Below are positions 37,451 through 49,739 of a DNA stretch of 64,000 bases, one piece after another. Under the pieces are notes generated by a model that was given only the letters and a program-made list of their open reading frames with translations, searched no databases and was not told where the DNA came from. Source of the stretch: Climacium dendroides (Eukaryota > Streptophyta > Bryopsida > Hypnales > Climaciaceae); contig OX467088.1 in NCBI GenBank assembly GCA_950106755.1, positions 5,688,001-5,752,000 of the forward strand. The letters run 5' to 3'. The translations under genes and the position numbers were made by a program. Position 1 is the stretch's first letter; the number at the start of each line of letters is the position of its first letter.

Positions 37451-40400
37451 ACACTTGTTGGCTTCCTTCAAAATAGAGATGTCCTTGTAAGTATTCTTCA
37501 GTTGTAGAACTCGCAATTTCTTGGTACAACATGTTGTCAAGTAGTTCTTTTAGTAGAATGTGCTCAACCTGTCCATATGATAAGTGCACATGATATGATG
37601 TCCATAATTTAAAAGAACTATGTACATTACTTCACATTGATGTAGTTGGATGTACAAATGGATTGCGAGCCCATGAAGCCACCGACCTTTAGCACTTGAA
37701 GATGCTTGATGTAAGAGGGATGCAACAACACTAGTTAGTATCCAAACTGGGATGAGATCTTGTATTATGCAATGTAGATCTGCTCGTAGCCATCGATATG
37801 TATGTACAATTGTCTTTATTACCTTAATGACCGTAATATTGAGGGCAAGGTTGCTTCATGTTGTGAGGTCATGGCATATCGACGGTCATTGTTCTTGTCC
37901 TATAGACGTGTATGTGGATCCAAAGGCTCCACAAGTGCATTCTCCATTTCTTTAGGCCTTAATCGTTTTGGATATCCATAAGACTCAATGGACGTTGAAA
38001 TTTGTTTTTTTTTAGCGAGGGGCTAGGTCCTACTCCCTACTCTTATAAATGTCTACGTTGTTGGTTAGTAGGAGGGCAGTCCTATACTTTATTTCTTTGA
38101 TCTTCAATTGCCTCTGCTTTCACAATTGTTGTTGCTTGCAGTGTATGCTTGACTTTGAGACAAGAGATGGGAATTTGCCTTGTCAACGGTGATTACTAAA
38201 GGTAATTGCTTTTGTGATCTTCCATTGTTAGTATCCAGCCACAAAACCAAATGAAGGGTGTCATTTAAAGTTTTTGTGAAACCTTGAGGGTGACCCTCAG
38301 GAATTCTTCGTCTCCAACCTAAAATTCTAACAACGTGGTGGCAAAATAGGAAATATAAATCTCATAGAATGTCCACCTTCTGCACTCAATTGGAAGTTTT
38401 TTCCTATAGCAAAAGGTCCTGTTGAGAAGCTTCACAATGTGCCGGTTTTGGGATTTTGTCGCATTAATCTCTTTAGTCCACTCTTCGATTACTAGTCAAC
38501 AACTTACAAGTGGAGCATTGTCCACAGCTGGACTTGCCATGATTCCACCATCTGTAGTTGCATGTGCTTCTCAGTGTTCAATGTAGGGAGCTATGATATG
38601 GACTATACTTTATAAAAAAGGCAAACACAACACTTGATAGCGCTATGTACACACAATGATCATTGTATTCACAACACAAGCATCCCAAGTATATACATTT
38701 AAATCCACTTGAAGTCTTCAAATGCAGTTGCTCAAAATGTCTAGTACAAAAGCAATATTATGATTCGACAATCATGTGCCTTCAGAAAAAGTATTGATGT
38801 GCAAGCCAATCTAAAGACAAAATGGTGGAAGGAAGACCTAATCATTTGAGTTATGGGATGAAGCAATTTTTATCTGTGGAGACTTCTACTTTGATGACTA
38901 GCCCTTGTCTACACTTAGTGGAAGTGATAAATGAAATGGATATACTATTCAACATATGACAACTATTACATGTGGCGGCACAAAAACACTATTGAAATTG
39001 AAACTAGCACAAGAAACCTATGGTACCACAATACATATGTGATACAAATGTGTAAAAGCACTCTTAAAGACTATCAAAGGTTTATTGAAGCATGTAGAAG
39101 AAGAGAAGTATGTTTACTTTGTGCATCACAACCTGTAATGAACTTTGACATTCTTGCAATGTGTTGTGCATTTTTCTTTTAGTATATTTGTAGCTCGTTT
39201 GTGGATTGCCAACTTTTAGAACTCCAATAAGATTTTAGTAGCCATTCTGTACTTAATAAAATGATTGCAAAGCGGCGTGTTTTATTTTTGTGGCCACCTT
39301 GCAGTCTTACTACATAACTACAATGCATAATTTATGGATTGAAATTTCTTCCTCATGAATTGAGGGTGCTAGTACATTATTAGAAGTATTTCTTAAGCAA
39401 ACATTGATTAGCAACCACCATTTCAAGCTTCAACCGCCAAACCCTCTTTCCATAACATTGTCCTAAAATATAACATTTTCGTCATTGGTGGACATGTGGC
39501 ACTCTCATGCACCTTATTGTAATTATTGACATTCATATTCAAAATTGTCTATATTCTATTCTATTATTTTTCTAAAGAACTATCCCATTTCTCTAATTAG
39601 TACAAAAGGCAATATTGAATGTTGCTTGCATTTTGCCTGTCCCTCATTTCCTATCCACAAGAAATCATTCAAATATAAATTTGACTTCAAGCAATTGCCA
39701 ATTTCTTCAAAAACTAGACATGTTTCACTTCTAGCATTTTTCTCAACCTACTTCTGCCATTGCTAACATTACCTTCACCATCAATCAACCATAAACCTAG
39801 GCCTCTGCTTAGGAAAAAAAGGATGGATGAAAACTTGGCATTCTCTATCTTCAGTGGGTCTTTCTTTCTATTTGTAGTCTATTTTTTGGACATCAATGCA
39901 ATTAGAGGTTAATGAGTCAAAATTAGTATAATTTTTTAGGGGGCCTCTAGCCATTTTATTCAAATTTAAATGTTCCAACTTGAGCTCTTTTAGGATGTGA
40001 ATCGCAATTCTAAAAATATGCAAAAATCTCCATGAGTATTATGACATTTTTAGTTAGTGAATGAGTCAAAAGTATCCTATCTTATCCAAGTGTAAGAAAA
40101 AATTTCGTACAACTAAGATCTCCTTAGCTAGATCTTCACCATGTGAAATTCTGAATCCATCAAGCTAAGATAGAACCACCCATAACTGACCAAATAAGCA
40201 ATAATTGCCATGATCCGGAGTAGTGCATGGTAGTGATTTAGAACTAGTTCATGGAATTTAGTACAATATGCTACTTAATTTATGGAATTTAATATAATAT
40301 GCTACTTTCCAAGCAAACAAGCATCAACTTTGGCTACCTTGAGAGTGAGTAGTATTAAAATAAATTAGAAAAGAAAGGATTTTGCAAATTCTTAAGGATT

Positions 40401-40560
40401 CATTAGAAGAGTTTTGGAGGCAAAAGAAGACTACAGGTTCTCATAAGTTCCTTGACTACAAAGAACTATGAGAACTTTGCCAAATCAACAATTTGACATG
40501 ACAGTACCTGTGCCATTCCAGATAATATTAATTAATATTTTTAATATTTTTAATATATTT
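37451..40560. other. Desert beside the transposase relic
   Basis: 37451-38900 may include more decayed sequence of the transposon carrying the transposase, but no conserved motif was recognised and its TTAA ends were not found. 38900-40560 is AT-rich with only chance frames. Confidence 0.35.
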
Positions 40561-40781
40561 TAAAAAAAATTAAAATTTAGAAACTATTATTTTTAATTAT
40601 ACTAGCGGTTGGTGCTTGCTATGCTATGCATTCATCATTAGAACTTTATAAGAATTTGTATGTATTAGATAGAATGCAGAACAAAAATTTCAATAAATCT
40701 TCAAATAAAAATGACTAAAATCTTTGTATAATTTTTTTTATAAGTAAGCATATATTGAAATATACAATAGAAATTTATTGA

Positions 40782-40970
40782 ATGATAAATGAAACATATG
40801 CAATGGTAAATACTATAAAAGATACAGATACATTAGAATGCATTAGAAATTTGACTCCATTGTCACAAAAAATGGCAGCCCAAATTGAAGAATTGAAAAG
40901 AAAAACTAATAAATCTCAAAAACTTTATGAACAACTTAATTGTTGTGAAATCCAAAATCACTTCAATTGA
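40782..40970 (+). CDS. Short ORF in TIR unit 1 (62 aa)
   Basis: The product starts MINETYAMVNTIKD and includes TLECIRNLTP, QIEELK and LNCCEIQN. It is mostly helical in appearance, Lys/Glu-rich, with a CC pair near the end. The same frame is open at the same place in units 3 and 4. Whether it is expressed is unknown; no relative is recognised. Confidence 0.25.
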   Translation: MINETYAMVNTIKDTDTLECIRNLTPLSQKMAAQIEELKRKTNKSQKLYEQLNCCEIQNHFN

Positions 40971-42287
40971 ATAAATTTCTCAAAATCATTTGGTAGTAGC
41001 AATAGAAAATTGAAATTATGAAAACTCAAAGCTCACAAAAGCACAAAATCATAGAAGTGCAAAGAAGTGTTTAGCCAAGAAGCAATGGAATTGCTACCTC
41101 TATAATATCATCCTATTGACCCTCTTTAATATCACCTTAATTACAACAACTATATTATTTCTATAATATCACCCTTTTTAAAAAGTAATATTATAAAAGT
41201 GATTGCAAATTGCTACTCTATTTCTGTAATATCACATTGTGTGAAAATACGATTTCTATGTATGCATGATTGAAAATATTTTTACAAAATATTTAAAATA
41301 ATTATTTAAAAAACTTATTGAAATCATTATCATGCATTCTATTCAAATATATCAAAATTTTACTAATATGTGATACAATGAATGCGTAGCTGTAGAAAGA
41401 AATTTTAAAAAAAATTAGTAAATATAGATAGAAATAGAAATAGATAAAATTGTATTAATATGTGATACAATGAATGCGTAGCATAGCAAGCACGATCCCC
41501 TAGTATTAATGGTAGCATTTGTGATAATACAAAGGGAGTTATAATTTTAGTAGTATACTAGCGGTTGGCGCTTGCTATGCTACGCATTCACCATTGAAAT
41601 TTCAATAGAATTTTAGTGTATTAGATAGAATGCATAGTAAGAATTTCAATAAATCTTCAAATAAAAATTCACAAAAGCACAAAATCATAGAAATGCAAAA
41701 GAAGTATAAAGCCAATAAAAGCAATGGAATTGCTACCTTTATAATATCACTATATTGATCCTCTTTAATATCACCTCAATTGCAACAACTATATTATTTC
41801 TATAATATCACTCTTTGTAAAAAGTGATATTATAGAGGTGATTATGACTGCTACTCTATTTCAGTAATATCACATTGTGTGAAAATATGATTTCTATGTA
41901 TGCACAATTGGAAATGTTTCTATAGAATAATTAAAATAATTATTTTAAAGACTTGTCAAAATCATTATCATGCATTCTATTCAAATATATCAAATTTTTA
42001 CTAAAATGTGATACAATGAATGCATAGCATAGCAAGCATGAGCCCCTAGTATTAATGGTAGCATTTGTGATATTATAGAGGGACTTATAATTTTAGTAGT
42101 ATGATTACTAGCAGTTGGTGCTTGCTATGCTACACATTCATCATTAGAATTTCATTAGAATTTTTAAGTATTAGATAGAATACAGAATAAGAATTTCAAT
42201 AAATCTTCATATAAAAATTACTAAAATCTTCATATAATTATTTTTATAAATAAGCATATACTGAAATAAACAATAAAAATTTAATGA

Positions 42288-42518
42288 ATGATGAATGAAA
42301 TACATGCAATGATGAATATGGTAAAATATACACATACATTAGAATGCATTAGAAATTTGACTCAATTGTTACAAACAATGACAACCCAAATAGAAGAATT
42401 TAAAGGAAAAACTTGTAAATCTCAAAAGCTTCATGAACAATTTAATTGTTGTGAAATCCAAGATCGGTTCAATCTAATAAATTTCTCAAATCATTTGGTA
42501 GTAGCAATAGGAAATTGA
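42288..42518 (+). CDS. Short ORF in TIR unit 3 (76 aa)
   Basis: This is the diverged copy of the frame in units 1 and 4 (MMNEIHAMMNMVK, TLECIRNLTQ, LHEQFNCCEIQ). It is longer by 14 residues because the stop at the end of the others is lost. Many of the differences from the other two change amino acids, which argues against strong constraint. Confidence 0.22.
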   Translation: MMNEIHAMMNMVKYTHTLECIRNLTQLLQTMTTQIEEFKGKTCKSQKLHEQFNCCEIQDRFNLINFSNHLVVAIGN

Positions 42519-43153
42519 AATTAGAAGCTCAAAACTCCCAAAAGTCAAAATCATAGAAATGCAAAAGAAGTATAAAGCTAAGAAAAGCAATGGAATTGCT
42601 ACCTTTATAATACCACCATATTGATCCTCTTTAATATTACCTCAATTGCAATGACTATATTATTTCTATAATATCACCCTTTGTAAAAAGTGATATTACA
42701 GAGGTGATTGTGAACTGCTACTCTATTTCAATAATATCACATTGTGTGAAAATATGATTTTCTATGTATGCATGATTGAAATTTTTTTTACAAAATATTT
42801 AAAATAATTATTTTAAAGACTTATCGAAATCATTATCATGCATTCTATTCAATTATATCAAATTTTTACTAATATGTAATACAATGAATGTGTAGCATAG
42901 CAAGCATGAGCCCCTAGTATTAATGGTGGCATTTGTGATATTACAGAGGGACTTATGATTTTAGTAGTATGACTAGCGGTTGGCGCTTGCTATGCTACGC
43001 ATTCATCATTAGAATTTTATAAGAATTTTTATATATTAGATAGAATGCAGAACAAAAATTTCAATAAATCTTCAAATAAAAATGACTAAAATCTTTGTAT
43101 AATTTTTTTTTCTAAGTAAGCATATTTTGAAATATACAATAGAAATTTATTGA

Positions 43154-43342
43154 ATGATAAATGAAACATATGCAATGGTAAATACTATAAAAGATACACA
43201 TACATTAGAATGCATTAGAAATTTGACTCCATTGTTACAAAAAATGGCAACCCAAATTGAAGAATTGAAAAAAAACACTTATAAATCTCAAAAACTTTGT
43301 GCACAACTTAATTGTTGTAGAATCCAAAATCGCTTCCATTGA
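43154..43342 (+). CDS. Short ORF in TIR unit 4 (62 aa)
   Basis: It is nearly identical at its N-terminus to the unit 1 frame (MINETYAMVNTIKDTHTL) and keeps LECIRNLTP, QIEELK and LNCC. It ends at the same position as in unit 1. The similarity may only reflect recent tandem duplication. Confidence 0.25.
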   Translation: MINETYAMVNTIKDTHTLECIRNLTPLLQKMATQIEELKKNTYKSQKLCAQLNCCRIQNRFH

Positions 43343-43803
43343 ATAAATTTCTCAAAATCATTTGGTAGTAGCAATAGAAAATTGAAATCATGAAAGCTCA
43401 AAGCTCACAAAAGCACAAAGTCATAGAAGTGCAAAGAAGTGTAAAGCCAAGAGAAGCAATAGATTTGCTACCTCTATAATATCACCTTAATTACAACAAC
43501 TATATTATTTTTATAATATCACCCTTTTTAAAAAGTGATATTACAGAAGTGATTGCAAACTGCTACTCTATTTCTATAATATCACATTGTGTGAAAATAC
43601 GATTTCTATATATGCATGATTGAAAATATTTTTATAAATTATTTTAAAAACTTATTGAAATCATTATCATGCATTCTATTCAAACATATCAAATTTTTAC
43701 TAATATGTGATACAATGAATGCGTAGCATAGCAAGCACGAGCCCCTAGTATTAATGGTAGTATTTGTGGTATTACAGAGGGAGTTATGATTTTAGTAGTA
43801 TGA

Positions 43804-45170
43804 TAATAAATTCCTTTTAATTACTTAAATATTTCAATGTGTTCACATTTTGGAGAACAAGCTTGAAAACGGCCCTCCCAAGCTCTCAAAACCCTTTTGA
43901 TGATTGGAAGTACTATAAAACAAAACACTGACTAAGTAAATGGTAATTCCAATGTTGAGGAAGTTGCAAATTGGCTACCAAATTCTTTTCTTTGCTATAG
44001 TTATGGCTAAAATGTTTCAATTAGAGGCCTTTTTTTTATAATGTATTAGTAGCGCAAAGATTTTTTTAATAGAAATTTAACTAATTTTAGCTAGTTTAGG
44101 GATTGTAGGGATTGTTGGTGCGTGGTAAGGCAAATATTTTCATAGGTGCAAAGATAGAAATGATGGGTATTTGCAAAATTTGATAATTTTATCACTTGAA
44201 TTGAAATTACTATAAATTTTGGAAGGCAAAAGTTGGTTTGGATCCATAGACTATTCCAAAACCGTTCAAATAAGAGACTACTTGTTCACTTTGGCACTCC
44301 AAACCAAGCACATGTGTCATGAAAAGAATGGAGGAATTAATGGTCAGAAATCAAGAATTAATTCAAATGCAAATTAATTCAAGGATTCAAGGATTTTCTC
44401 CAATGTACAATTAGCTACCGAAAATTTTATGTAGCAATGGAGTGAATTTTAGCCATTCTGTGAACCTTAAAAGATATAAGAAGTCCCTCGGACTTGAATT
44501 TTTTTGTCAAACTTGAAACCTGTGCCCTTTGAGGTCATGGTAAGAAATGCAGTACGTTGTCTTCATTTTCATATAAAATGTAGAAAACTCTGCAGCAACT
44601 GGAATGTGCAAATTTCTGCAAAGCATCTATTCTGAGTAACTGTACACTTCTTAACAATCAGCACGCTACTGCCAACCAATTCCCCATTGGCTGTGCCCAT
44701 TCTTTAGTCACTGCAACAAGCTCCAAAGAGACCATCTAAATTCTCAAACCATTCGAATAATGGAGCAAGAGTTATGACAATTGCACCTCACGACCTAGTT
44801 CTTCCCAACTAATTATCCTTACAAACACAAATTCTTGATTCATGCCTCCGAACTAAGTGCAAAATTGCATTGAAAAAAGGGATTGACAACGAATGAGTGA
44901 TCAAGAGAAGGCAATTTTTGATAATTGAAGAAGCATTCTAATAACACATACAAAATTTGAAAAAGTTGTGAGGATCATTTAAAGTATGCATGATTTATAT
45001 GGCCCAACACGAAAAAAAATCTCTATCTATCTGCTTAAACTAAGTGTCCTAATGGCTGATTGTCAAAACTGTAAGATACTAATGCTAATCTCCTAATGAC
45101 AATTTGCATAACCTCATATGTCCTTCTATTCCGCTTCTAAAAAAAATTAAAATTAAAAAGATGCAAAGAG
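43804..45170. other. Intergenic region 3' of TIM17
   Basis: The interval is AT-rich, without recognised genes or repeat ends. The part nearest 45177 probably includes the TIM17 3' UTR. Confidence 0.35.
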
Positions 45171-45176
45171 CGGCAC

Positions 45177-45851
45177 TCATTTCAAATCGAAACCTGGCGT
45201 CGGAGGCGCTGGATTTGCATCGAAACTGTCCAAAGTCTCGCTTCTAACAGGCTGCTGAGGCTCCTCCTTCTTGCCTCCAAACCAACCACTGAAGATCGAC
45301 CCCCCGGTCGACGTTTGTTCCGGGTACGGCGATTGCGAATACGAGGGTCCACCAGCCCCTGCGAACTCCGGATACACTCCACCCGGGGCTCCGGCAATTG
45401 GAGGCATCTCTTCCATCGGCGGAGGCTGCGCCATGTTCGCCATCATCCTATTCAGCATTATTCCAGCGCCCTCAATTAACCCTAACAACACGCCTCCGAA
45501 GACAGCCGACCTCGCGGCCGATCTCGCACCAGCTCTCAAGGAGAGAAACCCTCCCGTGGCCGCGCCCGCTGCGATCGAGTTCCACGGATCCTCCTTCTGG
45601 CGAAGATACACCATGGAGCAGTCGAAGGTGCTGAACAAGCCTCCCCAAACCGCAAAGCTGCCTCCCAGCCGGGGCGCGTTCAATCGCACAGCTTGCGTGC
45701 CGCCAATCAGCCGCTCCCCGTTGGGCGAATTCTTCATGCCCTTGATGAAATGCCACGCCGATCCACCTACAGCCCCCATGCTGAACGCGCCGCCGATGTC
45801 GTCCAGAATTCGGTCAGGACATGGCTCTCGAGCATGATCGGGCGTCGACAT
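45177..45851 (-). CDS. TIM17: Mitochondrial import inner membrane translocase subunit Tim17
   Basis: Tim17 is a core subunit of the TIM23 presequence translocase of the inner membrane. The intronless frame encodes 224 aa. Residues about 10-140 closely follow plant Tim17: REPCPDRILDDIGGAF, GAVGGSAWHF, APRLGGSFAVWGGLFSTFDC, YLRQKEDPWNS and AGAATGGFLS, with four Gly-rich hydrophobic segments. Cys11 and Cys78 correspond to the conserved intermembrane-space cysteine pair. The C-terminal tail (about 140-224) is Pro/Gly-rich with SGWFGGKKEE and ends DSFDANP...FDLK, like Arabidopsis TIM17-2. The upstream start is fixed by the conserved N-terminus. The locus is GC-rich against an AT-rich background. 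The 5' flank to about 46140 is probably promoter and leader. Confidence 0.97.
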   Translation of the reverse strand: MSTPDHAREPCPDRILDDIGGAFSMGAVGGSAWHFIKGMKNSPNGERLIGGTQAVRLNAPRLGGSFAVWGGLFSTFDCSMVYLRQKEDPWNSIAAGAATGGFLSLRAGARSAARSAVFGGVLLGLIEGAGIMLNRMMANMAQPPPMEEMPPIAGAPGGVYPEFAGAGGPSYSQSPYPEQTSTGGSIFSGWFGGKKEEPQQPVRSETLDSFDANPAPPTPGFDLK

Positions 45852-46240
45852 CGCGCCCTCCGCAAGTTCTCAAAACACGCAATAAAAAACCTCCAATTCT
45901 CCAACCGCGCAATCAAAGAAAAATTCAATTCTCAACGCAAAAGAAGTGCTCTATTGTCGTCTCAAAAACTTGCGACGAAACTTACAAGACCATGTGTTAT
46001 TGCTCCAGTCAGCAAACAGACAGGCAAGGAAGCAGAAGGTCCTCGACCGCACTGACCTGGCTTGAGCCCTAAGGCGAGGGCCAAGGAGGACTTGGAAGCA
46101 CCGCGAAACCCTAACTTAGTCCTGAGCAAGTGTCATGGAAATTTTGGGGAGGGTGAATAAATAAATAAGCTAAAATAGGATTTTACTTGAACTTTTTATT
46201 AATGAGCTAAAAATAGAAGTTCCGTTTCACCTCTTTTCCA

Positions 46241-47135
46241 TTAAAACAAGGCCTCTTTTCCGTTTAAAAAAATACACTCAAAATTGTCATTTTTATAGCA
46301 ATGAGCAAATTTTTTTTCATATCTAATAATAGGATCTTGTACAAGACTAGTATAAAAATGTGTGGCAGAAATTTCACAAACTTTGACTACATAGGTTGCA
46401 AGATATTTGTGTTTAAAGTGAAGGAAACAAATTTTTTTACACCTTGCTCAATTACATTATTTGGCTTTAAACCTTCATAACTTATAATTTTTGCTTTGAA
46501 TTTATAATTTTATATGATAAAGAATTGAGTTGAAAGTTTAGGAAAAAAAATTCACAAAATACACACGTAGTTTTCACTCATTAATAAATTATTAAGTAGA
46601 AGTAGGTTCAACATTGAAGGAAAATCTAAATTGTTAATAGCTCTAAGATGGAATTGAAATACACTAATCTTAATGGTGAGTTTGTTCTAGGAAGAGATTT
46701 TAACTTTGCAAAACTTCTTTTTTTTAAATTGTGAAAATTGAGGTCAAGAAATGAATCCTACAAGTTATTTTTTCAAGAAAATTCTTTAATTGCCTAAAAA
46801 ACAAGATTGTTTACAACTTTCTCATAACAAATCTAAATGGAATAAATCAAAGCTTGACATGTACATAAAAATATAATCTATACATAACAAATTTTTAAAA
46901 TTTTTACTTCAAGTTTTTTTTGAAGGATTTCTTTTGCCCACCAAAGAAAAAAAGGTCTTTTTGTTCCATAACTTTTGCTCCCGCTCTCCAATTGAAATAA
47001 AAATTATATTTTTGGAAAGCTAATGTGTTCTCCTATCTTCACTAAAAGATTTAGAAAATCACAATAAATATTGAGACCATAGGAGCCTACTTGAAATCCA
47101 TTTTGTCCCCCAATGGGACAATGGGACTTTAGAGG
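46241..47135. mobile_element. TTAA-flanked non-autonomous transposon, copy B2
   Basis: Same orientation and order as copy B1 (10786-11702), with high similarity throughout, for example 46600-46730 against 11160-11290. The right end reads GGACTTTAGAGG followed by TTAA (47136-47139); the left end is eroded around a TTAAAA at 46241. No transposase is encoded. Confidence 0.68.
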
Positions 47136-47851
47136 TTAAGGTAGACAAGCCTATTACCATGCTAACTAGCAATCTAAATACCTTGGGGACAACTCCAAGA
47201 GGAGTAAATATTTTCCACAATTCAATTATTTTAAAAATCAAATCCAAGTGGAATTATAATTTTTTGATGAAAATTGTAATTTCTATGAATTTTTAAAGTG
47301 GTGTGCTTTGAAATTATAAGACCATTCATAAAGTGGAGACTATAACAACCCATAACTACTCCCCTATATCCAATGGTATTTAAATATTCACTTGTTAAAG
47401 GATTGACAAGTTATCCCTTATTGGTATTAATGCAATGATTTTGTTAGAAAATGAACAGATTCAGATGATTTTTTGAATGGAATTGGGGCTAAAAGTTGGA
47501 TGATGGAATTAGGCAATGAATAGAAATGGATTGATCTACCTTTGAAAGGAAATTAGCATTAGTAAATGAAATAGAAGTAAAATGAGCCCAAATGGACTAG
47601 CATCTAATTTAGAACTTTGTTTTTGGATCCAATTCAATTGTGTTGCTTTCTAATCACTAAACAATGCACCCTAAGACTTTGTACTGATCTTTAATATTTT
47701 TGGCTTTGCATATTGTATTTTTTCATTAAATATGAGACAAAATACTTTTATTTTATTTTGTAGAGATGAAGTCGCATGTCTTCTACATTCCTAAAATTTT
47801 CAAAAAAAATGTTAAAAATTGAAATCTATACTTTTAATGAGTTTATCCATT

Positions 47852-48075
47852 TTGTTTTTTTGCTATAGTGAGATCTCTTGGACCATATGTCCCCTGGTTC
47901 CGTTCTTGGTACTATTAAAAAGTTCCCTGCAAGGAGGGGTGCATAAGTTTTGTTTCATACATTTGGACCTACAATGCAAAAGATATTGAATTTCAAAGTT
48001 TTATGAATTAGAAATTTAAAAAATTAAATTTATTTTTATTTTGGTTGTAGCAACAATATAAGGCATACTAGATAT
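47852..48075 (+). repeat. Dispersed 0.2-kb repeat family, copy 4
   Basis: The segment contains GTGAGATCTCTTGGACC, a CCCCTGGTT segment, GGAGGGGTGCATAAG, CATTTGGACCTACA and an AAGGCATACTA end, matching 9770-9975 and the 22.5-kb pair. It retains the middle section (GAGGGGTGCA) lost from the 22.5-kb copies. Confidence 0.65.
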
Positions 48076-48079
48076 TACG

Positions 48080-49735
48080 AATTTTTGAAGAATAAAATAA
48101 AGACATTCACCTCAAATTTAAAAATGATAAAAAAATCTGAAATTTTCACCATTGCTATATATTATGGAGTATAGTTTAGAACATCACCATGTTATCTAAA
48201 ATTCTATGCCCTTTTATAATTAGAATGTGATTAGTAGATCTTGATTATAGGCTCAAAGTTCAAAACTCAATAAAATATTGAACTTTAGGGATTTCAAAAA
48301 TATACATATTGGAATAGAAATTAGATTGAGTTTCCTTCAAGTTTGATTTTCTTCTTCCTTTGAGGCCCCCTCAGTGCAAAAGAGATTTTTCAAAATTTTG
48401 GACATTTTGAAATTCCAACACAAGGGCTAAATTTCAAGAATAACTACACTTTTGGAAATCTCATTGTAAAATGTGTAAAGAAAAACTTTATTTAAAGAAA
48501 ACCTAACTTTGGAGTCCACTAGAGAAAATGTGACATGTGATTCTTCTCCCAAGGTAAAACAAGAGGACTCTTTTATTAATTTTGTAGAATTTAATGATTC
48601 CATTTACTGTGTCATTTTTTAGACTAGACACTTGCTATCATTACTATTGTATAAGGTAACTATACCTAATTTCAACCCCTTTTAAAACCGCCCCTTGCAA
48701 ATTCTTGCCTACAATATACTCCCACTATTCATGAGAATCAAAGGTCAATTTAAAAACACCTATTTTTAATACTTTGAATATTCATAGTTTATTTATATGG
48801 TGTTTAAAAAACGCATTTTAAGAAAATCTACAATCTCCTTTTGACTATCAATAAGACCCTACAAAAAAGTTTTTCAATATAATAATGAAAATCATGTTGA
48901 ATTACTTATTTGATCAATTTTAAATGTAGTTACCTCATTGAATTGATCCACAATGTTTTCAAAGATTGCACCCGCCTCAAGATCACCTTGAACAATGTTA
49001 ATAGCGTAACAATATGAAATCAATAGCTAGTATGTACTTGAACAATTCTTCCTCAAAGCCTTGTACCTTGCTTTAGAAAGTGTTGAATCCAAAGATTAGC
49101 AGCTACAGATTCCTTTGCCAATGTATGGATTGTATAAGATGAAGACTATTTCTAAGGGAATTATCCCACAGTGGCATAGAAGACAAAACATTGTTTGCCA
49201 ATGAGGGGCCCTTTTGCGTTTTGGAAAATAGATTTCCTACTATGAATAAAATTGTCTCATATAACTTCTCATCCACCTCCAATCCTTGAATTAACTAATA
49301 AAATTCTCTTAAATATTAGCAAAACATAATATCTTCCCAACATGAGAGGAACTTTGCCTAAGTTATATAAAATGTTATGGAAAATTGCAAAGGAAATAAT
49401 CTTCAGCTAACATACAGACTGCCCATCATAATTCTAGAATTTTCATCCAAAATTTTCGATAGATTGTGAAATTTTCTTTCATAATCCTTGAATTCTCATC
49501 CAATTTTTTGGATGAATTGTGAAATTCTCTTTCCGCTTCTATCGGGTTTTTTTTCAGAATCTGGACCTTGTATTAACTGAAGCCCGTTCCTTTTTTTCCT
49601 GCCATGCCCTCGATCAGTCTGTGCAGATTCTTGTTCAATAGTTTAATTCATGTCCACTGTGAACGTCAACACCTTCTTCTCAAATTAGTCTCCAAAATTT
49701 TCTATGAACACGCCATCTCCTTTGACAACGAATCC
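48080..49735. other. AT-rich intergenic region
   Basis: No genes or clear elements were recognised. A short near-duplication occurs around 49430-49530 (GAATTTTCATCCAA / GAATTCTCATCCAA, each followed by GTGAAATTYTCTTTC). Confidence 0.35.
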
Positions 49736-49739
49736 CAGT

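Larger units (their letters stand above)
40602..43803. repeat. Four tandem units of a CTAG-ended TIR element
   Basis: Units start at 40602, 41558, 42108 and 42973, each opening CTAGCRGTTGG and then CTTGCTATGCTACGCATTC. Each ends with the reverse complement of that motif followed by CCCCTAG (last at 43741-43748), then a conserved spacer of about 55 bp. Flanking TA suggests a TA-type target duplication. Units 1, 3 and 4 carry a short conserved reading frame; unit 2 has lost it by deletion. A reversed fragment lies at 10495-10700. The superfamily is unknown. Confidence 0.85.

Noticed and set aside
45271..45837. 188-codon plus-strand frame opposite TIM17
   Set aside because: It is the antisense shadow of the GC-rich TIM17 coding region.
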